A stretch of DNA of 64,000 nt from Chrysemys picta bellii (Eukaryota > Chordata > Testudines > Emydidae): NCBI RefSeq assembly GCF_011386835.1, contig NC_088792.1:65926287-65990286 (forward strand), in the 5' to 3' direction. The number at the start of each line of letters is the position of its first letter. Positions within the stretch are counted from its first letter, which is position 1. The position numbers and the translations under genes were made by a program. Positions 1 through 12,994 of the stretch are shown here, one piece after another. Below the pieces are notes generated by a model. The model was not told where the DNA came from and did not search any database. It saw only the letters and a program-made list of their open reading frames with translations.

Positions 1-1888
1 AGAATTGCAGCGACTACAATAATGGGTTTTATAGCTTTTTTTTTTTTTTTTTTAAAGATGCCATGACTAAAGATCAGATTGTGAAAGCTTTGAGTTCATT
101 TTACTGTGAAAGGAAACACAGCACATTATGTTAATAAACAACTGTAGGAGTTTTTGACATCTAGGAATTACTTAGAGCATTAGGGCTTGTGCTCTTTTGT
201 CTTGAGAGCAGCAAGAAGTGCAATGAAAACAAAACCCACCCAGACATAAAAATACAATTTATACCTTTTTATCAAGAAAAGAAGTTGGTTAATGTTTGAA
301 AAGGGAGCCGTAATGCATATTTATTGACAATTTTATTGTAATAATTAGCTGTTTACACAGTCTGGACATTGTGGCTAAATCACTTCCAGCATGTTTATTT
401 GCAGAGGACTGTTTTCTGGGCAGTGTAGCAAGTTCATTAAGAAGACAAACTGTATTAGGATTCAAAGAAATTACCAGGCCCCATTCTTTGCTCCCCTGTT
501 TTGGATTTTTTTTTTAAAGACTAGAGATAATGAAGTAAAATAGGAGAGTGTTTTCTCTCATAAGAAAAATTAGAGCTTTTCTAAGATGTGGCCGGAAAAC
601 CGGGTACTGTACAGCTCAAGTAACATACAGCATTGTGGATGCCACTTTTAAATGCTTATTTGTAGCTCTTAATATGCATAGCTTTAATGCGTGTGTTTTT
701 TGCACTGAGGTTAAATGGCAACATATTGGATTAAGATAAAGTCAGTTTTTTTGTTGTGCCTTTGATTTATCTCAGGAAGTAATTTGACTTTAAGGCTGTA
801 TTTGTTCTTCAGAAAAGAAGCATTTCCTTTTGCTACTTTTGAAGTTACACACTTAAGCCTCAGAACTACATATAAAACACTGAATATTATTTAACAGGTT
901 ACTGTAAACCTTAAGCATTTTTGAACTGGATAAACAGGTTAAACTTGCACACTCAGTCTGGAGAAATATAAAACATTTACCTGACCCTTTCCTCCTCCCT
1001 CCCTCCCACCCCAATGTGTGCTTCTTGTCTCAAATTTTTTTTTTCTCACTCTGATCTGGGTTTCACATGTCCTAACTGAGCATAAGCACAACTGACAGAT
1101 TTTCTGTTTATACAAAATGCCACAGAAAAGAAGAACCTAAACAGAATGATCTTTCAGTAAAACAGACACAGTGAGAAAGTTCTATTATATCATGCGGGGG
1201 CATACAGGAGCACAGCACTTCATTTAGTGCAATAACCATTTTTAAAATGTAAAAAACTGTATAAAAATTAAGGCAGTAAATAGGCTATAATGATGCTCCT
1301 GTCTAAGGATGCTTCTCCTACAATTAAGTAATCAATATACAGTATTTAGTGCTATAAACCGAAGCATAAAGAGAAACATAAAAGGACCTGTGTGTCTAAC
1401 CCTTCCTGATTTTCCTTTTGCTGCTTTTTAGCTAAAAAAAAAGTACTCAATTTTCTCCCAGAAGCAGACGTGTTACGTCACACACAGTACTGAATGCATT
1501 CTCCCCCCCCCCCCACAAATAAAAACAAATAAGATAGAATATAGTGATACAGAGATGCCAGCTTGTATGGAAAATATTGGGTTATGTCTTCTGCATGCTG
1601 CATAAGCCAACTTACAAACGTGAAATATTACGGATTTTGTTTCACAAGTCAATCGCAGCTATATATTTGGACTTGTAATTACTGTCAGTTTTGACAGTAA
1701 AGGCAATTTTTTTTCTGACGTGTGTTTCAATAAAACCAGGTAGCCACATCACTGAGAACATTCTTAGGCACAGAATGAAATACATTCCTAAAAGGACTAT
1801 TCACAAAGCTAAAGAGCGCTACCGGAATTAAATGTAATGCACTTAATGAAAAGACGATGGGGGGAAGAAATTTATCCCTAAATATGGA

Positions 1889-1954
1889 CCTGATTCAAAG
1901 CACGTTGAAGACAATGGAAGCTTTTCCACCGACTTCAGTGGACTTTGGATCAGG
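1889..1954. mobile_element. short palindromic MITE
   Basis: Imperfect palindrome of about 66 bp, opening with CCTGATTCAAAG and closing with CTTTGGATCAGG, with GACTTCAGTGG in the centre. The same layout recurs at 9318-9383, which marks it as an interspersed family rather than a unique hairpin. No coding capacity. Confidence 0.6.
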
Positions 1955-2542
1955 CCACGTGTGCTCCCGGAAGGCTAGAAAGAACCAGAGGAGAAAACTG
2001 AAGCTCCTTGGTGGCTTTGTGGCTATTTTGTAAGGCACTTAGCTACCCCACTGATAAGTACAATCTAAATACTTTAGATGGATAAATGGCTGCAGCTTCA
2101 AACTGTAACTGCTCTGCTCAAAAGTAAATGATTAAAATGCTCTTCATGGCAACTGAAATCAATGTAATGTTCCGTACATTCAAACTTGCTTGAACATCTG
2201 TACAGCCAAACATGCTGTGAAGTAAAGTGAGGCAAGTGGTACTATTTGAAGAATCACGATGGAACACTTGGTAGAGAAAGTCACATTGGGCCAGTTTTAT
2301 TGCAGATGTAATTCTGTTAGTGTCAAGGGGAAGGGTGACTAGAATAGGCTCCAGGCCTGGAGTCGGTTGGGCCCATTGAAGCTGAATGCAGTTAATATTT
2401 TAACCTGTAGAATACTGGTATTTTGTAGTCTGCTAATCAAATGCATGCTTAGGAAGAGATACATTTACTCCTACTTCCATCTCTCACATCTCCAAATGGT
2501 AACAATTCAGCTCTGACGGTGTCACTCAATCGCTAACATTAG

Positions 2543-2640
2543 CCTAATCCAGCAAAGCATTTATGTATGCATTTAAGTGTCATTCAAGTCAGTGGGACTA
2601 ATCATGTGTTTAAAGTTATGCAGGTACTTTGCTGGATGGG
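2543..2640. mobile_element. palindromic MITE of the CCTAATCCAGCAAAG type
   Basis: The ends CCTAATCCAGCAAAGC and TTTGCTGGAT are inverted, and the core holds the CAAGTCAGTGGGACTA motif shared with the other hairpin MITEs of the window. It is decayed. Confidence 0.55.
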
Positions 2641-2837
2641 GGCCACCGTGAGTGAGGGAACCTTTCTGGCAGTAAAGCTACAAAATCTTCAACATACTTT
2701 AGAGGAAAGCACCAATTTTTTCTTAAATCTTTCTTATATACATAGCAAGCAGAGGAACGTGTGAGCCATTCAAGCTGCTTTACTCATCTTTACTTTATTC
2801 TTCCCCCCGTAGTGAATGTGAGCTACATTTCTAGTCC

Positions 2838-2955
2838 TGTCTCTGCGGCAGAGACAGAGTAGTAAGCAGTGTTTATGCAGTGCTTAGCACAATGGGGCCA
2901 GGTTCTCGGTTGGCCTCGACGCACTACTGTGGTAAACAGGATTAATAATAATTAT
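2838..2955 (+). repeat. probable interspersed repeat fragment
   Basis: The stretch AGTGCTTAGCACAATGGGGC, followed by a CACTACTGTGGTAA..ATTAATAATAAT tail, looks like a common old reptile repeat (CTTAGCACAATGGGG is its recognisable part). Assignment to a family is from memory and uncertain. Confidence 0.4.
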
Positions 2956-4017
2956 GTGTGAGGAAACACACCAAAAATACGTGCTCTTAGTGTTTCCCAC
3001 TAATACATTTCTTGCTGAAAGTCTAATGGGGGAGATACGGCAGTAAAACGTTTGCCCTCAGATATTCCTAATGCTAGATGGAGCAAAATGATAACACTGA
3101 CCACTGCAGAGCTCTCCCCCCACCACAGCCTGTCTGCTGGTGTCACATCTCATTTGAAATTAGGGAGTGAAGGAAGTCTGGGATAGAATGAAATGCTCTA
3201 ATTAGTCTGATTGGAAAAGACAAACACTTAGGTGTTGATGGTTATACAAAAAGGTCCAAATTCCCTGCTAGTTTTGGCAGGGGTAACTCCATTGAAGTCA
3301 ACAGAGCTCTACCGGATTATGAAAGAAATGAATTTGGCCCAGAGAAAATAAAATAGAGACATGGAGACTGGCACTGTCCCATATACAGATATGTTACGGT
3401 ATTGTGTAAACACACTTATAACAAGATAAATCCACACTGCAGTATGTCTTTTCTATTGTTGAAAGGACAGTAGCATAGCCAGAGTACCCATCTGACATCA
3501 ATAGCTTTCTATTATACAGGCTGTTGAAGGCAATTATAATGCTTGCTCTTACTTGGATTTAGTAAAGGGAGGGAAGGGATAAACAGAAAGACTGGATCAC
3601 GTGTTACTTTTAATGACAGCAGTGTAAATCTGGGTACCCACATTGTTTTCAGTGGAATTACTCCATATTTACATTGGTGTAACCAATGAGAATTCAGCCC
3701 CGAGTCTATAGACCATGTGTGCACGAACTGGGAATTAGAAATGAGTCGTGTATGCAATATTTCCATCAGGAGAGGAAGGTAGCTTACACTAGGAGATCTA
3801 CTCTGGGCAGCTGGAGATCAGGACAGCAAAGTCATTAACTTCCTGTCCTTTAAAAAATTTCCTGTACCCTTTAAGTACTAGGCATGGTTGTTTTTGGATT
3901 GTAGCAGGGAATATTGCCCAGATAAATCAGATTCCTATACTCACTTTCCTTCCTCATGTTCTTAGGCACTGTTAAAACCCATTTAGTCATTCCAAGCTAC
4001 ATTTTGAAAACGCCGAA

Positions 4018-4149
4018 GGCCAGATTGTAAACCCCTTACTTGTATTTGTAGGCAGTTACTCATACCAGTAGACCCATTTAAGCCAATGGGATTGCATGTT
4101 TGAGTAACTGCTCACAAATGTGAGTAAAAGGGGTTAACAATCCGGTCCC
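4018..4149. mobile_element. palindromic MITE, about 130 bp
   Basis: Inverted ends GGCCAGATTGTAAACCCCTT and AGGGGTTAACAATCCGGTCC, with GAGTAACTGCTCAC-type inner arms around a centre near AGCCAATGGG. It forms a long imperfect hairpin and has no open frame of interest. Confidence 0.6.
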
Positions 4150-5531
4150 AAGTAAAGATTTAGTGAGGCACCTTTCACCGAGGTTAAAGGAAGTGACCTG
4201 GCTAACTCCCCATGCACTGTATAAACCCTTACAACTCACTGTGTTTTGAAGTATAATACAATATAAAAGAAAGACAGGGAAGGTTTGTGTCATTGTTGGT
4301 TTTCCTGGTGCCCTGGAGTGACTGTTTGCACTGCAAATTCCCACTGTGGTACCAGCAGATAATGGGAAGGTCTGTATGAACAGAGAACATTTCAACAGCC
4401 TGCAGAGACAGGCAGAGTGTAACTTCAGGAAGATTACCACTATAATGGGCTTGATAAACATCCTAGATTCATTGATTATGCTTACTGTACTGTACATCTA
4501 TCAGCTGTCATCATTTACTGACACTGAAATCATTGTCTGATTATCAAACTAATGAATAAGCAACTCTGAATATCAAACTACATAAATATCCCACAGAGTC
4601 ATTTGAGAGTTAAGTCCTCAATACAGTTGTTAGCTATTGTCCCTTGAGTCTCAGTGTCGGATAACATCGTGGTCCTGCTGGATTCCCTTTACTTTTGGAT
4701 TCCACTTTGGTCAAAAATGCCTTCTTCCTTCTGTGGCTGCATCCTTTCCTCTCTAGTGACCCATGTACCACCATCCATGCTTTGTCAGTGTCAGGGTAGA
4801 CTACTCTAACACAGAAACTACAGCATGAAGCAGTCTTCCTACTAAGCCAGCCAGATCAACAAGCACTCATCGAACTACGGCTTCATGCTCTGTACCAGTT
4901 GTCTATGTGGCTCAAGCTCTAAATCAAGAGCCTAGTTTTCATCCACTCTACAAATGCCTAAACAGGATGGAGCATGGCCTTCTCAGTGGAAGCTTCCTCT
5001 ATGATTCAGCTGTGTTCAGCAGAGAGGCTGCCGCTGACTGAGCCCAGGGTAATGCCTGCAGGGGTTGGCAGTAGCATATTCGCAGCAGAGGGCCAACTTG
5101 CTTCCACCAGAACTCAGGTTCAGCCTGAATCATTCCACCTTCAGAACACACTGAAAGGTTCAGACCTTCAGGAAGGTGTTTTCTTAACAGACCGACAGAT
5201 AGGACCTGACTCCCCTTGCAATCTGACCCTTCAAAATGTCTTGGGAAGAGGACGGTAAGAGAGAAAGAGAGTCTTCCATAAAGAGCTGTAAAATTTATGC
5301 CCAGGTATTGAGGTGAGGGGGCATCTTTTAGAAATGTAGAGCTCAAAAGCTTGTCTCATTCACCCACAGAAGGTGGCCCAATACAAATGATAACCTCACC
5401 CAGCTTGTCTCTGTGATAACAAAACTTATTATAAAGTATAGCATTTTTATTAACAGATATTACTGTGGATGGTGACTCTCACCCCATTAAATGTTAGTGT
5501 AGGATGTGATATGTAGAATGCATATTTTAAG

Positions 5532-5876
5532 TGTTGGGACATGTGAAAAGATGCCTGCTGGTCAGTCAAGGAAAGAGAACAGCCAGGTAAAAAGTGTGGT
5601 CAGCAACCTGATCAGGTAAACAGTTTGGTCAGCAGTCCAATCAGATAAACAACTGAGTTAGCAAAACAGGAAAAGTGTTTATACAATCTATAATAACAAG
5701 GTGTTTAAGGCAAGCACCTGAATGTGGGTGTGAGCTCGCATTTAACCCTGTACTATGCCCTGTTTCGGTGGACTGATCGCTCACTGATGCAGCAAATAAA
5801 CAACATACTTCTTCATCTCAAGGGTCTATCTGCAAACCTGTGCATTCTGGGTAGCAGGGAAAAGAACCGGTCAACA
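5532..5876 (+). mobile_element. probable solo LTR of an old endogenous retrovirus
   Basis: About 345 bp bounded by TGTTG and CAACA, the short inverted TG..CA ends of an LTR. An AATAAA lies near 5795, followed by a GT-containing region. GGTCAGCA/TGATCAGGTAAACA-type short repeats occupy the 5' part. The flanking bases (TTAAG and ATTAG) are not an exact duplication, so the boundaries are uncertain. No internal retroviral genes adjoin it, so if it is an LTR it is a recombined solo copy. Confidence 0.4.
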
Positions 5877-5974
5877 ATTAGCAAAACCCATGAGATAAAA
5901 TAGCTCATTCGCTGAACACTGCATTTGAAGTGGCACTAGAAGTGATGAAGAAAAGATTGTTTCAAATGTGACAC

Positions 5975-6072
5975 AAACTATCTGCCTCTTCATCTACAAG
6001 TAGTTCTTGTTTTCAGGCTCCCTGCATTGTTTTACTTGGGTGTCTCCACTCATAGTTCCTAGAGGTAGATGC
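5975..6072 (+). repeat. first member of a local direct repeat pair
   Basis: This stretch, with CTCTTCATCTACAAG and TCTCCACTCA as anchors, is matched along its length by 7638-7732 in the same orientation, with scattered substitutions and small indels. Family unknown. Confidence 0.6.
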
Positions 6073-7084
6073 TAGAAAAATCATTGGACAGGCAAGAGGA
6101 TACAAGGCCTTTCATATGGGAGGCACATGTCAATAATGACCCAGAGTTGTCATCAGATGGATATCAGCTATTCTAAAGTGAATGGGCTGTCTCAGTCCAG
6201 TAAGTGGGCAAATGTCCACATCACAAAAACCCACCACCCAACAAGTGCCAACCTCAGAGGCATAAAGGACCGAATAGACAGAGGCTAATTATCTACTTGC
6301 TCCCAAGATGGTGGTCTCCTCCTAGAACAGGTAGACAGACATTGGCTCTGTGTGGGTAGTGTGTGTGTGGAGGGGTTGCGGACATTATGTAAACAAACAT
6401 ATACAATCTCCATTTAGGCACTCCTGGCACCTTAAAAAACAACACTAAAATTATCTTTAAAATGTTAAAAAAAAAAATTTGAAATTCTTAAAATGGGGTC
6501 CTAATATTTGCACAGGACGGGGGTGAAATGAAGTTGATGCACAAAATAGCTGGGAGATGGTCTCAGTTGTAGCTTCAGAACATGAAGCACCAAAAGGGAT
6601 ACGCTCCTTGGAAAAGTAGGCCCCGAGCCGCAGTGTAGTAAACTAAATGAAGGCTTGAGAAACTGGAGATGAAGAGAATAAAAGAATACCTAGGAATTGT
6701 TTCCTCTTCTACATTAAAGATATCTAGAATAGTGTGTGTGAGCGTGCATATACACATGCACCTACCAGACTTTAAGAGATAATGAGTAATTAAAACAAAG
6801 CAGCTTCTGGGTGGAGGGGCACTGTTTTAGTGAAACTCCTCACCCCTCATCCCCACTCTGCTTGGTCATCTCTAAATCCAACAAGATGCCTAGAATTCTC
6901 TTGGGAAAGGGCCACAGAAAGGAAGAAGGCGCCCCAGCTTCCCTTATATCACACACTTCTATGTGTTGCAGCCATCTTTTCCCACCCATTTAGAATTAGG
7001 TCTCGGAATTGCAAGACTGCCAGTGAACAACTCAGTAGCCTGTGCCTCACAGGCTGTCTGCTCTCTGCCTTTTTCAGTATGACC

Positions 7085-7500
7085 CCCCCCATCAGATCTC
7101 ACTACAACGCAGCATTAGGCCATGTCAATTCTTGGATGGGAGACTGCCAAAAAACACCTAGTCACTGCTGGAAGACTGCTGGTGATTCCGTGCAATAGTT
7201 TTTCTTCTATCCCAAAGAGTCCTAGAAATGGATGGGTATTGCACTGCTGGAGGTGCTGTCTTGCAATATGAGTTGTAAAACTAAGATCCTATTATTTGTG
7301 GCTACTAAAATTCTCATGTCACTTTCACAAGAGCGGGAGCGTTTATATGAGCTGTATTTGGCCATAGTGGTAATTTTATTCTATCGACATAAATCCTCAC
7401 CTCCACTGCAATTGAATATGGAATTCTTTTTCATCTTCTGGCCTGACCTGTATACTATTGCTGTAAAATTGTTCATTGCCTATCAGATGCCACTCAGTGG
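7085..7500 (+). mobile_element. 5S rRNA-derived SINE (AmnSINE-like), decayed
   Basis: The head contains CAGATCTCACTACAACGCAG and TTCTTGGATGGGAGACTGCC, close to the internal promoter part of 5S rRNA (GATCTC..TTGGATGGGAGACCGCC). It continues as a body with GGAGGTGCTGTCTTGCAATA and GTTGTAAAACTAAGATCCT, found in 5S-headed amniote SINEs as far as I can recall. Many substitutions show it is an old, inactive copy. It is not a functional 5S gene, because the 5' third and the flanks are missing. Confidence 0.6.
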
Positions 7501-7637
7501 TTGCTTTTCAATGGTGGGGGAAGGAGCCTCATGTTACAGTCTGTCAAGCACTTCAGGACACTCTGGGAGCAAAGAACCAGTACAAGAATTAGTTAAAAGC
7601 AGAAAATGAAGAACAGATTAACTGTGAGTAGCATTTG

Positions 7638-7732
7638 AAACTATCTGGCTCTTCATCTACAAGTTGCTCATTTTCAGACTCTGCCTTGTTGTACTTGGTT
7701 CTCTCCACTCAGAGCCACCGAAGACAGATGCC
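7638..7732 (+). repeat. second member of a local direct repeat pair
   Basis: Matches 5975-6072 through the shared AAACTATCTG, CTCTTCATCTACAAG, TTTTCAG and TCTCCACTCA blocks. The copies are about 1.66 kb apart, with the 5S-derived SINE between them. They could be two copies of one interspersed repeat or a local duplication. Confidence 0.6.
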
Positions 7733-9317
7733 ACCTTCTTGAGCGTTAAATCTTCCTTTATTGTGAAACTTTCTCTTCCCAAAAGGCTGGGATCAGTGCT
7801 AACTTTTTAATAAAGGAAGATGACATCTCACATTTCAGAATGCACCAGTGTTTTCCATCTGGTTTATCTCTCTCAGCGACTGAGGTTCTTCCTCTGCCTA
7901 CTGTTGAACCAGAGTCCTGGCATTTTCTGTGGACTCCCTTCACAGCTGTTTGATTAGGAAGAGGACCTCTGGCTGCAGAAACAGTGTCTAATCCACTAGA
8001 TCCTGTTAAAATAAGCTCTCTAAATAAAGTCTTTTTATAGTTTTAGTTAATCATTCAGGGGCACATAGTTCTGCATGTCAGGGCAAGAGAGTAGAAGAGG
8101 CTTAACGTGCCTTCTCTCCTCCCTCCCCCCTCCCCATGCACAAAACCACTGGTTCCTGTGAGCAGGGGTAAGCAGAATCTGCATAGCTGCTACATCCCTC
8201 CCCTACACACAGATGGGAAGAGAGTGGGCAGGGCCCCGACTCACCCCTTTCCCCTGCTGCTACCATCATCACTATGCCTGGCAGCAGCCTGCTGCTGTTT
8301 ACTCACGCCCACAGAATTAGAGAGACTCCCACCTCACAAGCTTGACCCAGGGGAAATGCAGCAAAGCGCTGCCCTGGATTACAAACTGATGAGCTAGCCC
8401 ACACTCTGAAGCATGTTAGTGTGGGATTCAGCCCGAGGAGGAGGAGGATGCAGAAAATTGCTCTAAAATGGGTGCTGAAGCTGTGGCTGAGCATTCTTAG
8501 CTCCAAACCAACTTGCCGACATATTTTGCTAAATAGGGAGGGACCTAAACACATGCACATGTGGTTGCCTGAATGAATCAGGTCTTTGAGGAACACTGAC
8601 TTTACAAACCACGACAAATGAATGTCTTACAAATGACAATTGGAACACATCTTTATCCTGCTATCCCATACTACATATCACACACAATACAGTGAGTTAC
8701 AAAAAATGTATTTCTAGAAGACTTTCCTATATCATCATGCTCTGTCACAACTTTACATGCTCTGAATGGCTCCTTTAACTTAAGAAACTATTCCAACCTA
8801 AAAATGGGAAGAGGGTAAAATCTAATAAACACTTAATTTTATAACCATTCTGTATGTTCTAATCCATGCCTAACGGACTGTTACTCCTTTCCCCTTTTAT
8901 AACTGGAGTTCTTGCAGTGTCCCAGTGTCCAACCAGCTGGAGGAAAAATGTCTGAGTGGCTTTTCCAGTCGTCCGTGGAGCTTAGTGGTGTTCAACCATC
9001 ATGCACTTGGATATCTTTTCTTGTGTATGAACTCTGATATAGCTCAGCTGCAGGACCTGGTTAACTTGGTAGAGATCAGGCTCCCGATCCCCATTGGTTT
9101 CTTCTTCAGTCCCTTTGCTTATGGAACAAAATTGAGTTTCTATGTCTTGGCTATGTAGGATCCTGTGTGTGTCTGATTATTTAGTCAAAGGAAAAACAGA
9201 GCTTATAGAAACAACAGCACCTCCCTAAGACAGAAGCCTGACTGGCAGCAAATTCAGCAGAGGACATTTTGAAAATGATATGGCTTTTTTTCCCCTTTTG
9301 ACTTGGTGTTTTAAGGG

Positions 9318-9383
9318 CCTGATCCAAAAGCCACTGAATTCAATAGGAGTCTTTCCATTGACTTCAATGGGTTTTGGATCATG
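9318..9383. mobile_element. short palindromic MITE, second copy
   Basis: CCTGATCCAAAAGCC at one end and TTTTGGATCATG at the other form the arms, with ATTGACTTCAATGGG in the core. Same family as 1889-1954. Confidence 0.6.
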
Positions 9384-12274
9384 TCATAAGGGAGTTAAAC
9401 TTTATACCTCTCCTAATGGAAATACAATCTAGATGGAGCTACTATAATATGGGTGTTATGTATAGGTTGCAGAGCAAAACTGAATATAGATTATGCATTT
9501 GGCTTTGAACACGTAGGGTGGGATTTTCTTTCATTAAGTGTTCAGGTTTGGCCTAACTCTGGTTCCCTTAAAGTCAACAGAAGTTTTATAATTGACTTTA
9601 AGGCCAATACTGAGCACTTTTATAAATCTCACCCTTAAACTTTGATTGAAGTAGTTGACATTTCAGGAGCATGCACTGTATATGTACTTAGTGGTAAAGG
9701 AAGTAAATCCCACCAACATGCAAGTAAAAATATGTGAGCCTGAAGCAAGTAATGCAAAGTGAAAGAATTATGTACACAGAAGTACATGAAGTCATACTAG
9801 AGGTGGTACAGTTATGGCCGGGTGCTACAGCAATAAAAGACATTTGTATTACCCTTATTTCTCTGAATAAATTCAGATGACAGCCCCCATTTCATTTCTT
9901 CATTCAGTTTGGAGGCCAGATGGCATTAGAATCATTTACTTCACCTTGTTGTGCTTAATTACTACAATCAACACACTATTTTCCAAATTAATCATAACAA
10001 AGTAATTTCATTAGTAACACAGCAGGCTGTTGAATTATTAGCATCATAACAGTTTGCAAACAATTAAACTTTATTTGAACCTTAAAAATTTGCAGAGTGG
10101 AACATTATTGTAAGATCTAATGGCAATATAGTACAAATTCAGTACAGAGCAAATAATCAAATAAAAATGCTGTATAAAATATGACTTACAATCACCTTTG
10201 GAAAAAAATTAGCTGTCTTACTCTTCACAGAAAGGCAAACGAAATCCAAGTAAACAACAAAAACAAAGCAATTAAGCATATTTTCTAACACCCCAATTTT
10301 GTATAAGTTCTATTAATGGGAACTTTCTCATCCAAAAAAGGTTATGGTATTTGCAAAGATTTAAAGTAAACATTTTTTTCTGTTTTACATTGTTGGTTTA
10401 TTCCAAGAAATTTCAGGTCAGGGTTTTGGGTCAGAGTTATGGGTCTCTGTTTCAAAAATATCCTAGTTTTTGAATATTTATGTAGTTTGTTTGCTAACCT
10501 CTCACATTGTACTAAGTGAGAAAAAAACAAAGGACTTAGGAACTGCGGACAAAAGATGCTTTATTTCTATTTGTGCCACCAGCACCAGGAAAAGCAGCTC
10601 GAAGAGCTTTTTATTCATCAGTTGGCTAAGGACTCCCTCTCCTGGATTAACAGGAAAAGAGAAAGGAGCCCTCCAAATGTTTTAAGTTGCAAATGATGTG
10701 CTGTGCATAAGACACACATTGGTGGGGGAAGGGTTTCCAACCAGTTCAACATGCTACGAAAATCTGCTGCCATCTACTGACAAACCATTGCAAAATCTCT
10801 CTTCTATTCCAAAATAGAACAGTGGTGCCCACTAGCGCTGCTGTAGTTCAGGGTTTGTCAGCATAAGACCACTAATTTCAGGGGGTTTAACTCAGCTGTA
10901 AAAATCTGCTGTGGGTTTAATCTTGGCATATAAAGTATCTTTAAAAAAAAATCAAATTTAGTATAACTCAGATGATTTTCCTTTTGTTAATTCAATTTTA
11001 CAGGTGACTCGTGTGTATACTGTGTATTTGACAGAAGAGAGTTGTTACAAAAAGAAAAGCAGTTGTGGTGAATTTCTGAATTGTGTAATAGGAAGACTTT
11101 TCATGTTAATGAGAAAAAGCTCTTGCGATATTGACAGTTCACATTCTAAATACAATCCAGAAGTATACCTGAGAAAATGAAGTTCTAAATTTACTATCTA
11201 TCGTTTTCATGCTTCACAGATTACCTGGTTTGGATGCCCATTTCTCAAAAATATATGTTTATAAAATAACCATAAAACCTCACCCGATTTTACTCCTACT
11301 AGTAGTCTTGTGTAACAAAGGGTAAAATAAAATAATGTTAGTGGTCTAAAGCACACACAGACAAAAGCTACCTTTTAACTTATTCTGTTTTCAGGGCTAG
11401 CCTGAAGCATAAACAGCTCACTGAGGACCTGCATAGGCTCAGCAACTTGCAGACTGGCTTGACCTGCCTTTTTGGCAGCTTGAGGCCTCACAAATCACAA
11501 GGCTATCCCTGGTTGTTTCCAGCAGTGCTGGAGACTCTAGATAGTTGGTGATCTTACATACTAGAATACACAACACTTAAGTAGAACAAGGGGATTTTAA
11601 GTATTGACTCTGAATTGTCGTGCTTTTGTGTGTATAAATGAAATGTTTGCTCGGTGTGTGTGTGTTTTAACTGAATAACTTCAGATTCTGGATTTGATAC
11701 TGTCAAGACTGCAAATAACCTGCATTCACATAAGCTGTTGCATAGACTTCTGTGGCACTACTTATGCAAGCAAGGATCATTTACATGAGTAAGGTTTGCA
11801 GAATTGACCTAATGACAACATCCATACTTCAACAATATCACAACAGGTATATAGACTTTTTCACTGACAAAATCATCCACAAATGTTTTTTTTTTAAATA
11901 CAACATGTATTGTCAACCCAGAATATAATCATTTTCAATTCTATATCTGTTTTATTCTCATGACCACATTTCTCATGATGCAAGTCTGCCAATAAAGATA
12001 ACATGGTGTAAATCAATGAGTTCTACTGACTTTAATGGAGCTTATGTACAAGAATTGAGGATCTGGTCTTATATATTATTTTGTGACTATAACATCTTAT
12101 TCTACATAAAAAATACTAAAATTATATGAAGAAATAAATCATGCAGAAATGTAAAACGTTTCTTTAGAAGCATGTTAGTTTTAAAACTTGCATTATTGCA
12201 CAGGAATTTACCTAGTTTTTCTATGGAATTATACATTGCAGTCCCATTGAAGTGAATTTATCAAAAGGCTAATG

Positions 12275-12348
12275 CTATTAAAATCCACATGAGGAGAATG
12301 ATGATTTGCTACTATTAAAATCCACATGAGGAGAATGATGATTTGCTA
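12275..12348. repeat. 37-bp exact tandem duplication
   Basis: A unit beginning CTATTAAAATCCACATGAGG and ending GATGATTTGCTA occurs twice head to tail without a mismatch. It lies 0.8 kb past the SKAP2 stop, possibly in the 3' UTR. The exact identity suggests a recent slippage or duplication event, or an assembly artefact. Confidence 0.9.
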
Positions 12349-12847
12349 CTGTCAAGGTGTTGCTAAATTTTTAAAATTTACATAGAAAAAAGTTATCCGA
12401 TTCCATTTAAACAGAACATATCTATTACTACAAAGTGCACTTAATGTTTCAGCAAAATAGCAACAGGTACAGCTTTGCTGCTTGTGCATCACATGTTAAC
12501 TAACATCTTCTGTTGAGTGTCACAGTACTTTAGTTATATAACAAAGGATTGAACAGAGCATTTTCCCAAAAAGATTAATGATAAACTAGTACAGAAATGC
12601 AGAAAAATTAAAAAATGTTTTATGTTTAATATATTTGGTGTGGTGGTCTGACTACACCCATCAAACAACCAAGTTCACACAGCAGAATCTTTGCATTTTG
12701 GAAACCAGGTCTGGAAGGTGCAGTTGTACATCACTCTTGATTGTAATTGCAGAATTCTCCTGATTAGGAAGAATGACATTTATAGTACACGGTTAGCCAA
12801 AAAGCCAACAAACCCCAAATATCTATAGTTTCCATATATTTCTAACT

Positions 12848-12880
12848 GCGCGCACGCACACACACACACACACACACACA
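12848..12880. repeat. (CA)n microsatellite
   Basis: GCGCGCACG followed by an uninterrupted CA run. Simple repeat in the SKAP2 3' flank. Confidence 0.95.
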
Positions 12881-12988
12881 ATTAAGCAACCAACCTAACT
12901 AAAAAGCTTGCAAACTTGATTCTATGAAAGGACAAAGAAAAGGAAGCTAGTTATGGAATACATCTTACTCTGAACACAATAGTTATTT

Positions 12989-12994
12989 TTTATT
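12989..12994 (-). promoter_or_regulatory. SKAP2: candidate polyadenylation signal of SKAP2
   Basis: AATAAA on the minus strand, about 180 bases past the SKAP2 stop, with a GT-containing stretch (TTGTGTTC) some 15-25 bases further on. Other minus-strand AATAAA hexamers lie at 11951-11956, 10610-10615, 10560-10565, 10397-10402 and 10070-10075. The 3' UTR could therefore be short or reach 3 kb, and sequence alone does not decide between them. Confidence 0.3.

Noticed and set aside
4078..4497. 139-codon minus-strand frame
   Set aside because: It overlaps the MITE at 4018-4149. The peptide has no recognisable domain and the frame has no splice context.
6225..6250. CCCACCACCCA as a possible reverse-strand Trp-Trp SH3 exon
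   Set aside because: The reading frame does not give GWWVG. The true terminal exon was found at 13174-13266.
7085..7165. A functional 5S rRNA gene
   Set aside because: Only a central part is matched, with many substitutions, and it continues into a SINE body.
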